IMG/VR virus record: IMGVR_UViG_3300045136_000130
Coordinates: 1-36,713 of that record
Origin: a virus
Length of the DNA stretch: 36,713 nt
Direction: 5' to 3' (one strand)
In this document: positions 30,778-36,713 of the stretch, in pieces
Numbering within the stretch: the stretch's first letter is position 1
How the letters are laid out: each line of letters opens with the position of its first letter
The notes under the pieces: generated by a model
What the model saw: the letters and a program-made list of their open reading frames with translations, nothing else
What the model was told of the DNA's origin: nothing
The model's database searches: none
Translations under genes and position numbers: made by a program

Positions 30778-31413
30778 TTACTCCTCCTGCTTCTTGCGCA
30801 TCTTCGCGAGCTGCGCTCGAAGCTCCGCGAGCTCTTGGTCACGCTTCCGCAGCTCTCCCATCACCTCGGCGGCGACCTGCTCACGCGCACGCTCGACCAG
30901 CTTCTCCGGCGAGTTCGTCGCGTCGAGATACGCTTGCGCCTTCTGCTTGAAGGACTGCAGGCCGCTGATCTTTTGCGCCACAGCGTCGCTCACGCTCGCG
31001 AGCTGCTCGACGGTGTGGACGTTGAAGTATTTCAGGTCCTCGACCAGCGTCGCAGGGATGAAGCCGACGGAGCTCAACGGGGTCCCAACCTGCTGAGACT
31101 GCCCGGCGACGAACCGCTCGTAGTGCTTCCTGAACCGCTCGATGTCCTGCTCCGAAGCGATGCGATCGATCTGCGAGAGTTTGTCACCGGGGACGAAGAT
31201 TTTGATGAAGACCTCATCCTTGTGGATCGGGCGACCCGCTTTCACCGATTCGGCCTCGTTCAGAACCGGCTTGCGGTAGAACTGGACGTACAGCTTCTCG
31301 TCGCCGACGTAACGCGACTCGCGCTCCTGAGCGTCGTCATACGCGCTCGCGTCGAAAGCGGAAAAGTCGGTCGGTTGCTTTTGCAGCTCCCGGATTTCTT
31401 CGATGGTGGGCAT
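30778..31413 (-). CDS. Virion-region protein with C-terminal coiled coil (211 aa)
   Basis: Starts MPTIEEIRELQKQPTDFSAF. Contains a central strand region (EVFIKIFVPGDKLSQIDRIA) and a helix-hairpin-like part DLKYFNVHTVEQLASVSDAV, then a long charged coiled coil to the end (RKRDQELAELRAQLAKMRKK). TAGGAGC lies 5 bases before the ATG. Similar proteins sit between capsid and tail genes in other podoviruses, with no assigned role. Confidence 0.75.
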   Translation of the reverse strand: MPTIEEIRELQKQPTDFSAFDASAYDDAQERESRYVGDEKLYVQFYRKPVLNEAESVKAGRPIHKDEVFIKIFVPGDKLSQIDRIASEQDIERFRKHYERFVAGQSQQVGTPLSSVGFIPATLVEDLKYFNVHTVEQLASVSDAVAQKISGLQSFKQKAQAYLDATNSPEKLVERAREQVAAEVMGELRKRDQELAELRAQLAKMRKKQEE

Positions 31414-31440
31414 GGATTGCTCCTATGGTTGGGGGTTGGC

Positions 31441-31470
31441 GCGCGGAGGGTCGTAGCCCTCCGCGCTTTT
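31441..31470 (+). terminator. Strong hairpin with a T-tract on the plus strand
   Basis: GCGCGGAGGG (31441-31450), loop TCGTAG, CCCTCCGCGC (31457-31466), then TTTTCTT on the plus strand. As a terminator it acts on rightward (antisense) transcription; for the leftward late mRNA it is a 10-bp hairpin preceded by an A-rich stretch and could act as a processing or stability element. Confidence 0.6.
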
Positions 31471-31476
31471 CTTCGA

Positions 31477-31986
31477 TTACAGCGTCACGCCGACAGACGG
31501 GAACGTCAGGACGGCAGTCTCGTTGGTCGCCTCCGCGCCGCCGGTGGCGGTGCCGAGCACGATGCCGTTGATGGCGCGAGAACCGGCAGTGCCAGCGCTC
31601 TCAACGACGCCGGCGGTCGCCGTCGTGTTCAGGCGAGTGCCCTTGGCGGTCGAAGCTGCGGTGCGCAGCGGACCCTTGCCATAGACTTGGAACCAGCCGT
31701 ACTCGTTGGTCGCCAGAGCAGCCTGCGCGACAGCGACACGAGAGCCGTGCCCGAACTGGCCGGGAGCGGTGTTCGCGGTCGTGATATGCGCGAAGGTGTA
31801 CGGGGTGCCCTGCTCGACCACAGCGTAGCCGCGGCCCGTGATAGCGGCGGCCGCCCTACCGTAGATGTACAGCTTGCTCGAACCGTCTGCGGGATCGACG
31901 ACGAGACCGAGAACGCCAAGAGTGAACTGAGGGACGGACGAGGCTGCTCCAACGTCCGCGATGCTGATGCCGATAGTACCTTGCAT
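31477..31986 (-). CDS. Putative head decoration protein (169 aa)
   Basis: Starts MQGTIGISIADVGAASSVPQ. Rich in Ala, Gly, Thr and Val with few charges, strand-dominated (VVEQGTPYTFAHITTANTAP, SRAINGIVLGTATGGAEATN). This composition and the place right after the capsid gene resemble decoration or cement proteins. CAGGAGG lies 7 bases before the ATG. A terminator-like hairpin separates it from the capsid gene. Confidence 0.7.
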   Translation of the reverse strand: MQGTIGISIADVGAASSVPQFTLGVLGLVVDPADGSSKLYIYGRAAAAITGRGYAVVEQGTPYTFAHITTANTAPGQFGHGSRVAVAQAALATNEYGWFQVYGKGPLRTAASTAKGTRLNTTATAGVVESAGTAGSRAINGIVLGTATGGAEATNETAVLTFPSVGVTL

Positions 31987-32014
31987 GGTATTTCCTCCTG
32001 ATCTTTCCGTGGCT

Positions 32015-32047
32015 GGTAAAACAGGGGTGAGCCGCGAAGCTCACCCC
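32015..32047 (-). terminator. Terminator or attenuator downstream of the capsid gene
   Basis: Minus strand: GGGGTGAGC, loop TTCGCG, GCTCACCCC, then TGTTTTACC. A perfect 9-bp stem with a short T-tract. Partial termination here would give more capsid mRNA than downstream mRNA, a common phage strategy. Confidence 0.65.
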
Positions 32048-32048
32048 A

Positions 32049-32065
32049 ACCCACCCACCACGAGG
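32049..32065 (+). repeat. 17-bp leader repeat, copy B
   Basis: ACCCACCCACCACGAGG, identical to 10618-10634 but here antisense to the late operon, just after the capsid stop. With flanking bases, CAACCC and GGGTTG form a 6-bp stem around it. Confidence 0.7.
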
Positions 32066-32070
32066 GGTTG

Positions 32071-33045
32071 TTACGGCCGGGTGTCGACCACGCGGCCTTG
32101 GAACTGAGCTCCACTGCACGCGAGATTACCTGCCCACGCGAGAATCTGGACCTCCGCGTCTTGGTTGATCGCGTACCGCTTGTTGGGCGACAACGGCACC
32201 ATGTTGCGCCGGCTGTGCGGGCGGAGGAACAGGTACTTCGTGTTCAGGAAGAAAGCGGTCTTCGTCGGGCAAAACCCGCCGATACCACCGTCGAGCACGA
32301 CATCCGCGTCCATGAACTTGATCGTCGGGAAGCCGAACGACGCCGTCTTCGGGTCGGTGAAGCGTTGCTGCGCTTGCAGCTCACTGACGTAGTTGTTCCA
32401 CATGATCGTGTCGACCACGATCAGGTCAGGACGATCCACGCCGCGAACGAGCTTCGACCAGATGTCGTTGAACGTCTTCTGCACCGGGGTCGAAGCGGAG
32501 ACGTAGGTGTTGACGTCAGCCACCTTCGAGCGCCAGAACGTCCACGTCGCACGGTCGATGCCGCCATAGACGCCGGAGTTCGGAGAGACAGGAACCGCGG
32601 CGTTCAGGCCGGTCAGCTCCTTGCCGCCGAATCCCGTCCCGTCTGCGTACACGCCGCCCGCCAGCTTGTTCATCATCGTCGCCTCCGCGACGGCGATGCG
32701 CGACTCCAGAAGGTCGATGAACGCCTCCTTGCCGCTGTTCTGCAGGTCTTCCAGACCGCTGATGACGACAGGGCACGCGAGCTGCTTCCACGCGAATTCG
32801 GCAGCGCTGATGACGTCCTGAGCTGCGACCGGAAGCAGGTCGTAGCCCGAGTACCACCCGGCGTTGCCGTTCTCGGCGAACGACAGCTCTTGGAAGATGA
32901 CGTTACCGCCCGAGGCCGGCTTGACGTTGCCGCGCTCGTTCAGCTTCGCCAGCAGGGCGTTGTTTTTGGTGACGTTGTCCGCGATCGTCCGCGAACGATT
33001 TTGGATAGTCGTCGCGACGATGTCGCTGACGTTTGCGAAAGCCAT
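32071..33045 (-). CDS. Major capsid protein
   Basis: 324 residues. Starts MAFANVSDIVATTIQNRSRT, then LLAKLNERGNVKPASGGNVI, and contains WYSGYDLLPVAAQDVISAAE, a start and core widely seen in podovirus capsid proteins with an HK97-like fold. C-terminal RPHSRRNMVPLSPNKRYAIN is a conserved-looking part of the A domain or P domain. GAAGGAG lies 7 bases before the ATG, the strongest site of the late arm. Directly downstream of the scaffold-like gene, as expected. Confidence 0.9.
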   Translation of the reverse strand: MAFANVSDIVATTIQNRSRTIADNVTKNNALLAKLNERGNVKPASGGNVIFQELSFAENGNAGWYSGYDLLPVAAQDVISAAEFAWKQLACPVVISGLEDLQNSGKEAFIDLLESRIAVAEATMMNKLAGGVYADGTGFGGKELTGLNAAVPVSPNSGVYGGIDRATWTFWRSKVADVNTYVSASTPVQKTFNDIWSKLVRGVDRPDLIVVDTIMWNNYVSELQAQQRFTDPKTASFGFPTIKFMDADVVLDGGIGGFCPTKTAFFLNTKYLFLRPHSRRNMVPLSPNKRYAINQDAEVQILAWAGNLACSGAQFQGRVVDTRP

Positions 33046-33205
33046 GATTTAGCTCCTTCGGTCAGGTTGCAAAAGGGAGATGCTGCTTTACCCTATCGCC
33101 GCTTGGCATCCGTGTTCAGTGGATGGCACGCGCCTGTCAGCTTTGGGCTGTCCGGACCTGTTCAGTGGTGACCCGTCGGGTCCACACTCCCGTCCGCCGG
33201 AGGAA
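33046..33205 (-). other. Capsid gene leader (160 bases)
   Basis: Non-coding gap between the scaffold-like and capsid genes. On the minus strand CCACTGAACA occurs twice (about 33135 and 33178 regions) and GACCCG-A-CGGGTC forms a small inverted repeat. TGAACA, 17 bases, TAGGGT is a poor promoter match. A long leader here may carry a late promoter or mRNA-processing site; nothing is certain. Confidence 0.35.
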
Positions 33206-34393
33206 TCAACCGGCCTGCGCCGCGATAGCCTGCTCGATGCTGGCCCGGATTGACGGAGCTGCTCCGCCAGCGGGTGCTCCTCCCGGAACACCAGACGCAG
33301 GGCCTCCGGCCACGCTGACGGCAGCCGCCTTAGCACGTTGAGCGGCCGCCGTCAAGCTCTGCGCGGTGTTCTGGAGCTGAGCGTTGCTATTTCGCGACAT
33401 GATAACAGACCTAACTTCTGGGTGCAATTGGCACGCCTGAGCGTAGGCGTCCTCGTACGAAAGCTCGTACCCGCGGCTGGCCGCCACCTCGATCAGATCG
33501 GCCATGATCTCCCGAACGTCCTCGAAGAACTCATGCCTCGGGTCGGCGGCGAACTGCTCTAAAGACTGAGTCTCCTTCTGGTAGGCGGCCTGAAACGCCT
33601 GCTGGCGCTGCTGCTGAATCTGGCCCAAGAGCTGCTGCACCGGCGCGAGCTGCTGCTGGACGAGCTGCTGTACCTGAGGCAGGATTTGCTGGTCGGCAGC
33701 GGGCTTCTGGCTCTGCACCGGCAGCCCGGCCAGAACGCTGTCGAGCATCTCGATGTCGACCCCGAACTGCTGAATGAGGCTCGCTACCACCTCCGCTTTA
33801 AATTTAGGGCTTCCGTGCGTCAAAGCGTTGCTTGCGTACAACAGATTCCCGACGAACTGGAACGGGTCTCCGCCGTTCGCCTGAATCAATGGGATGTACG
33901 GCTGCAACACCTCCGTCATCCGCTGCGTGAACTGGCGGGCGCCGGCCGTCTGCTGCAAAGCCTGCTGGATCTCCTTCTCTCGCCGAACGAGCGCCTCCTG
34001 GAGGACCGGGCTCGCCGACATGAAAGCCTCGCGTTCAGCGGGCTTGAGAGACTGCGGAGGGCGCAACGTCTTCTGCTGCGGCTGCTCCGCGGGGGCCCCT
34101 TCGGCAGGCTTCTTCGCGGCGTCCGGCGCCTTCGGTGCCGGCGGCGTCGGGGGCAGTCCCGGTTTGGGAACGTCCGTTCCCTGTTTGGGAGCGAAGGTGC
34201 CGTCCGGGTTACGCTGGCGATCGGTCTTCGGTTCGTCGGCGGGCGGCGACTCTGACGTCTCGCTGACGCTTCCTGTGGGTGCGCCGGAGGGCTCCGCGGC
34301 CGGTGGCGGCGGGCTCACCGGTGTGGTGGATGAGGCGGAGTCGGCCGATTCGATGGCCGACTCCAAGGTCTCGCGGATGGTGGGTTCTTCCAT
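33206..34393 (-). CDS. Scaffolding / capsid assembly protein (395 aa)
   Basis: Starts MEEPTIRETLESAIESADSA. The first ~110 residues are Pro/Ala/Ser/Glu-rich and probably disordered, the rest is helical and Gln-rich (QILPQVQQLVQQQLAPVQQL). SLKPAEREAFMSASPVLQEA and the segment ERDQ-like helices are typical of podovirus scaffolds. It precedes the capsid gene. AAGGAG lies 6 bases before the ATG. Scaffolds guide procapsid assembly and leave before packaging. Confidence 0.8.
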   Translation of the reverse strand: MEEPTIRETLESAIESADSASSTTPVSPPPPAAEPSGAPTGSVSETSESPPADEPKTDRQRNPDGTFAPKQGTDVPKPGLPPTPPAPKAPDAAKKPAEGAPAEQPQQKTLRPPQSLKPAEREAFMSASPVLQEALVRREKEIQQALQQTAGARQFTQRMTEVLQPYIPLIQANGGDPFQFVGNLLYASNALTHGSPKFKAEVVASLIQQFGVDIEMLDSVLAGLPVQSQKPAADQQILPQVQQLVQQQLAPVQQLLGQIQQQRQQAFQAAYQKETQSLEQFAADPRHEFFEDVREIMADLIEVAASRGYELSYEDAYAQACQLHPEVRSVIMSRNSNAQLQNTAQSLTAAAQRAKAAAVSVAGGPASGVPGGAPAGGAAPSIRASIEQAIAAQAG

Positions 34394-34404
34394 GGTCTTC
34401 TCCT

Positions 34405-34545
34405 TTAGAAGCTCTGGTTGTCTTCGCCGTTGTACGGAGCGTCGAGAGCTGACGCCGCCCCGATACCGTAAAGCGGCCCTTCCTTGCGGATGAGATACCT
34501 GCGCACCACTTCACGCGGCGAAAGATCGCGCTGAAAATCGCCCAT
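34405..34545 (-). CDS. Small head-region protein (46 aa)
   Basis: Translated by hand: ATG 34545 with CGGAGG about 8 bases upstream, stop TAA at 34405-34407, 11 bases before the scaffold ATG. Starts MGDFQRDLSPREVVRRYLIR, then a short Gly/Ala part ending NGEDNQSF. No family recognised. Tight spacing to both neighbours and a ribosome site support it. Confidence 0.65.
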   Translation of the reverse strand: MGDFQRDLSPREVVRRYLIRKEGPLYGIGAASALDAPYNGEDNQSF

Positions 34546-34547
34546 TC

Positions 34548-34916
34548 TTAACGCCTCCGCCTCTTCTCCAGTTCGTAGATGGCGCGTTCCACTGCCTCAC
34601 GACGCGCACGATGATCACCCCCCGTGGTGTAGTAGTCGGCGCGCTCTTTCGCGGCGCGCTCGAAGTGGTTGGTGAAGTCGTCGACGGTCGTCAACCCATG
34701 CCTTCTCATGTACTCGCGATGCTTCGATCGCGAACTGATGTCCGTACCATCTGACGCGCGCAGCCCGTCGTAGTGGCGATCGTTCCACAGCAGCCCGTCG
34801 GCCTTGTGGTGGTTGAACCCGCCCCTGCCGTGCTTCGTGTAGTACGACTCGGGCAACTCGTCGACACCCTTCTCGTACAGCTTCCCCTCGAAGTAGACGT
34901 AGGTCCGGCGCGCCAT
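34548..34916 (-). CDS. Head-region protein, unknown function (122 aa)
   Basis: ATG 34916 with GGGG 5-8 bases upstream; starts MARRTYVYFEGKLYEKGVDE. Contains the basic, Tyr-rich N-terminus typical of small podovirus proteins located after the portal (VYFEGKLYEKG), then SYYTKHGRGGFNHHKADGLL. C-terminus is helical and Arg-rich. No DNA-binding motif identified; probably a minor virion or assembly protein. Confidence 0.75.
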   Translation of the reverse strand: MARRTYVYFEGKLYEKGVDELPESYYTKHGRGGFNHHKADGLLWNDRHYDGLRASDGTDISSRSKHREYMRRHGLTTVDDFTNHFERAAKERADYYTTGGDHRARREAVERAIYELEKRRRR

Positions 34917-34925
34917 TTTCGCCCC

Positions 34926-35129
34926 TCAATGCTTGCTCTGCCTTGCGTAATGGATGATGCCCGCCAGGATGCGCACGATCTCGATCGCCGGGTCGGTCGT
35001 CCGATCGAAAGGCGGAAGACCGATCATGCCGAGAGCACGATCGAGCTCCGCGAGAGCGTAATCAAGGTCCGACACGGCATCGACCGGCGCAGCGGACAGG
35101 AGATACACCGTTCCGTCAGACTTACTCAT
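34926..35129 (-). CDS. Small phage protein (67 aa), next to the IS607-like element
   Basis: Starts MSKSDGTVYLLSAAPVDAVS, continues as helices (DLDYALAELDRALGMIGLPP; EIVRILAGIIHYARQ). No family recognised. Its ATG (35129-35127) lies one base inside the inferred right edge of the IS element, which cut it away from the portal gene. Without the element the portal stop would overlap this ATG. The element leaves only AGTCAGG as a possible ribosome site, so expression may now depend on transcription through tnpB. Confidence 0.7.
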   Translation of the reverse strand: MSKSDGTVYLLSAAPVDAVSDLDYALAELDRALGMIGLPPFDRTTDPAIEIVRILAGIIHYARQSKH

Positions 35130-35134
35130 CCTGA

Positions 35135-36343
35135 CTAGGCAGGAACAAAGCTGACTTCCTGCTTCGCAGAGGCCGGTTTCACCTTCGTCTTGCGACGAAG
35201 GCCAGAGCCTTCCTCTCCACAGGCGTTACTTCCGGCGGAACTCGCCGTAGTGAGTGCTAGGCGCTCAAGATTCTTTGCCGCATTCACGTCGCGGTCGTGG
35301 ATTGCGCCGCACGCCGGGCATGTCCACCTGCGCACCGAAAGCGGCAAGGTCTCCAGCTTGTGCCCGCACGCCGAGCAGGTCTTGCTGCTGGCGAAGAAGC
35401 GATCCGCGACCACCACTTGCCCACCGCGCATCACCGCCTTGTACTCCAACTGCCGCCTAAACTCGAAGAAGCTCATGTCGGCAATGGATCGGGCCAGATG
35501 CCGGTTCTTCACCATGCCGCGCACGTTCAGGTGCTCGATGCCGATGGTGTGGAACCGGCGTGTGAGGCTGGTGGTGAGCTTGTGCATGGCGTCCTGCCGG
35601 ATGGCAGCGATGCGTGCGTGCAGTTTCGCCAGCCTGGCCTTGGCCTTGCGGCGGCTGGCCGATCCCTTTTGCTTGCGCGACAGGCTGCGCGAGAGCCTGC
35701 GCAAGCGGTCCAATAGCACCTTGTGGGCCTTCGGACCAGGGATTGTTTCTCCCGTCGAGAGTGTTGCCAGCGCCGAGACACCCAAGTCCACACCGACCAC
35801 GCCTTGGTTCTCGGCTTTGGGCAGGTGTGAGTGATCGGGCGTGTCCACGGTGATGCTGACGAACCAGCGGTCGGCCACACGGGAGACCGTAGCCGACTTG
35901 ATCTTGCCGTTGAATCGCAACGACTCGCGCATGCGCACCCAGCCGAGTTTGGGGATGCGAATGCGACAGCCGTCGAGGTCGAACTGGTCGTTGGTGAGGG
36001 TGAAGCGGTCGTCGCGGCCTTTCTTTCGAAACTGCGGATAGCGGGCGCGGCCCGCAAAGAAGTTCTTGAATGCGTCCCCAAGCTGGATGATCGCCATCTG
36101 CGGGGCACACTTGGTGACTTCGAGCATCCAGGGAAACTGCTCGCGCTTGATGGTGTTGAGCTGACGGCGCAGCGCCATCTCGTTGGGTTTAGGCAATGTT
36201 GGATTAGCCTTGTGGGCTTCGTACTGCTTCTGCCACTGCTCCAGCGCCCAGTTGTACGCCTTGCGGGCAACGCCCGCAGCCTTGGCAAAGTGCGCTGCCT
36301 GCCCGTTGTTGGGATCGAGCGCGATTTTGTGGGCGATCAGCAT
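35135..36343 (-). CDS. tnpB: TnpB RNA-guided nuclease, IS607-associated
   Basis: 402 residues. RuvC residues all visible: Asp186 in VVGVDLGVSALATLS, Glu270 in TIGIEHLNVRGM, Asp352 in AIHDRDVNAAKNL. The zinc ribbon has CSAC (323-326) and CPAC (342-345). N-terminal helical/WED-like part looks complete, so an active enzyme is expected. TnpB family members are guided by an omega RNA made from the 3' end of the gene and the adjoining element end, and cut the empty target site to keep the element. The ATG overlaps the tnpA stop. Confidence 0.95.
   Translation of the reverse strand: MLIAHKIALDPNNGQAAHFAKAAGVARKAYNWALEQWQKQYEAHKANPTLPKPNEMALRRQLNTIKREQFPWMLEVTKCAPQMAIIQLGDAFKNFFAGRARYPQFRKKGRDDRFTLTNDQFDLDGCRIRIPKLGWVRMRESLRFNGKIKSATVSRVADRWFVSITVDTPDHSHLPKAENQGVVGVDLGVSALATLSTGETIPGPKAHKVLLDRLRRLSRSLSRKQKGSASRRKAKARLAKLHARIAAIRQDAMHKLTTSLTRRFHTIGIEHLNVRGMVKNRHLARSIADMSFFEFRRQLEYKAVMRGGQVVVADRFFASSKTCSACGHKLETLPLSVRRWTCPACGAIHDRDVNAAKNLERLALTTASSAGSNACGEEGSGLRRKTKVKPASAKQEVSFVPA
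35139..35162 (-). ncRNA. Hairpin at the tnpB 3' end, candidate omega RNA end
   Basis: Minus strand GCAGGAA (35162-35156), 10-base loop, TTCCTGC (35145-35139), eight bases before the inferred element edge. A stem at the 3' end of tnpB next to the right end is the position of the guide-proximal omega RNA hairpin in studied TnpB systems. The guide would then be the first bases of the next phage gene. The full RNA boundary was not determined. Confidence 0.5.
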
Positions 36344-36627
36344 TGCGCAGCCTCCAATGCCTTGCGCACTCCGTCCAGCAGGACAAGAAATTTGTCATTG
36401 CTTATGCCATACCTGCGAGCAATCAGCACCGCAAAAAGCTCCAGATCACTCATGCTTGCATGGGCTGGCACACTCTGGGCGAGCCGCGTCAAGTCATAGC
36501 GCCGACGACCACCCGGCGTGCGCTCATCCGGCATCAGCTTGCCTTCGCGCTCCCAGCGCCGCAGCGTCTGTGCCGCGACGCCCAGAAACTCGGCGGCTTC
36601 GTGAATGCTGACCATCTTGCGGGGCAT
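36337..36627 (-). CDS. Truncated IS607-type TnpA: MerR-like helix-turn-helix without the recombinase domain
   Basis: 96 residues from ATG 36627. The first ~50 are the MerR-like DNA-binding domain of IS607 TnpA: SIHEAAEFLGVAAQTLRRWE followed by GKLMPDERTPGGRRRYDLTR. In full-length proteins (about 200 residues) a serine recombinase domain beginning with YxRVSS follows. Here it is absent; after AQSVPAHA comes SDLELFAVLIARRYG and LLDGVRKALEAAQC, which resembles the C-terminal end of IS607 TnpAs. This looks like an in-frame internal deletion. An ATG at 36642 is in frame, but it lies at the -10 of the predicted promoter. Such a protein can bind the ends but cannot recombine. Confidence 0.8.
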   Translation of the reverse strand: MPRKMVSIHEAAEFLGVAAQTLRRWEREGKLMPDERTPGGRRRYDLTRLAQSVPAHASMSDLELFAVLIARRYGISNDKFLVLLDGVRKALEAAQC

Positions 36628-36633
36628 GCTCAC

Positions 36634-36662
36634 AATATACATGAAAAAGCAAGAACGCGCAA
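36634..36662 (-). promoter_or_regulatory. Candidate promoter of the IS607-like element
   Basis: Minus strand TTGCGC (36662-36657), 17-base spacer, TATATT (36639-36634). It would start transcription just before ATG 36627, so the mRNA would have almost no leader and the upstream in-frame ATG at 36642 would not be transcribed. Confidence 0.4.
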
Positions 36663-36713
36663 CTAGAATGTAAACTGTTCAAGCCCTCGAATCGCTCATC
36701 GCGTCGCCTCTTC

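Larger units (their letters stand above)
35131..36685 (-). mobile_element. IS607-like element (tnpA-tnpB), edges inferred
   Basis: About 1.55 kb carrying a truncated tnpA and an intact tnpB in the IS607 order, with ATG/TGA overlap between them. Edges are inferred from the preference of IS607 for insertion between two G residues: minus-strand TCGAGG|GCTT on the left (36684/36685 or 36685/36686) and CAG|GATG on the right (35131/35130). No target duplication is seen, as expected. Removing it restores a portal C-terminus and an ATGA junction with the next gene. Confidence 0.8.

Noticed and set aside
1-36713. Lysogeny module, diversity-generating retroelement, tRNA genes, phage RNA polymerase
   Set aside because: Looked for integrase, repressor, reverse transcriptase, tRNA-like cloverleaf and single-subunit RNA polymerase; none was recognised by eye.

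Overview
The window reads as an essentially complete genome of a small, tailed, probably strictly lytic dsDNA bacteriophage of podovirus type (no tape-measure, sheath or tail-assembly chaperone genes were seen, but there are internal virion proteins, tail-tubular-like proteins and a fibre). Base composition is GC-rich, Shine-Dalgarno sites are strong (AAGGAG/GGAGG) and the promoters look like sigma-70, which suggests a GC-rich proteobacterial host; the host cannot be named from the sequence. No integrase, CI-type repressor, phage RNA polymerase, tRNA, rRNA or CRISPR array was found.

Layout: there are two transcriptional arms. A divergent control region (8302-8378) separates a leftward arm, starting with a ribbon-helix-helix regulator, from a rightward arm of replication, recombination and early genes (8379-18847). 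The two arms converge at 18827-18847. The portal gene starts at 1955 on the minus strand and is still open at base 1, and the late gene order resumes at the right end of the window. The window is therefore best read as a circular or circularly permuted genome cut inside the 3' end of the portal gene. Read that way, the leftward arm is one long unit: RHH regulator, HD nucleotidase, primase-polymerase/RepA-like ATPase, a palindrome-rich non-coding region (5140-5483), two small promoter-driven genes, terminase small-subunit candidate, TerL, portal, (wrap), small head genes, scaffold, capsid, decoration protein, adaptor/tail proteins, internal virion proteins, fibre, lysis cassette, metallophosphoesterase.

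The rightward arm carries a DUF2800 PD-(D/E)XK nuclease-like protein, a DUF2815 ssDNA-binding-like protein, a dATP/dGTP diphosphohydrolase-like protein, an HNH endonuclease with a 15-residue tandem repeat, a family A DNA polymerase with proofreading domain, several small unknown early genes behind a strong promoter, an SprT-like zinc protein, a second membrane-anchored zincin, a VRR-NUC nuclease and an SNF2-type helicase.

The most striking features are: (1) an IS607-like element (about 35131-36685) sitting exactly at the portal stop / next-gene start junction, with an intact TnpB nuclease but a TnpA that has lost its serine-recombinase catalytic domain; (2) six copies of the palindrome GTACTAGTAC plus a 35-bp imperfect direct repeat between the primase gene and an early promoter, a candidate replication origin; (3) three near-identical promoters sharing a 12-bp upstream box; (4) three separate HExxH zinc-peptidase-like proteins in one small genome.
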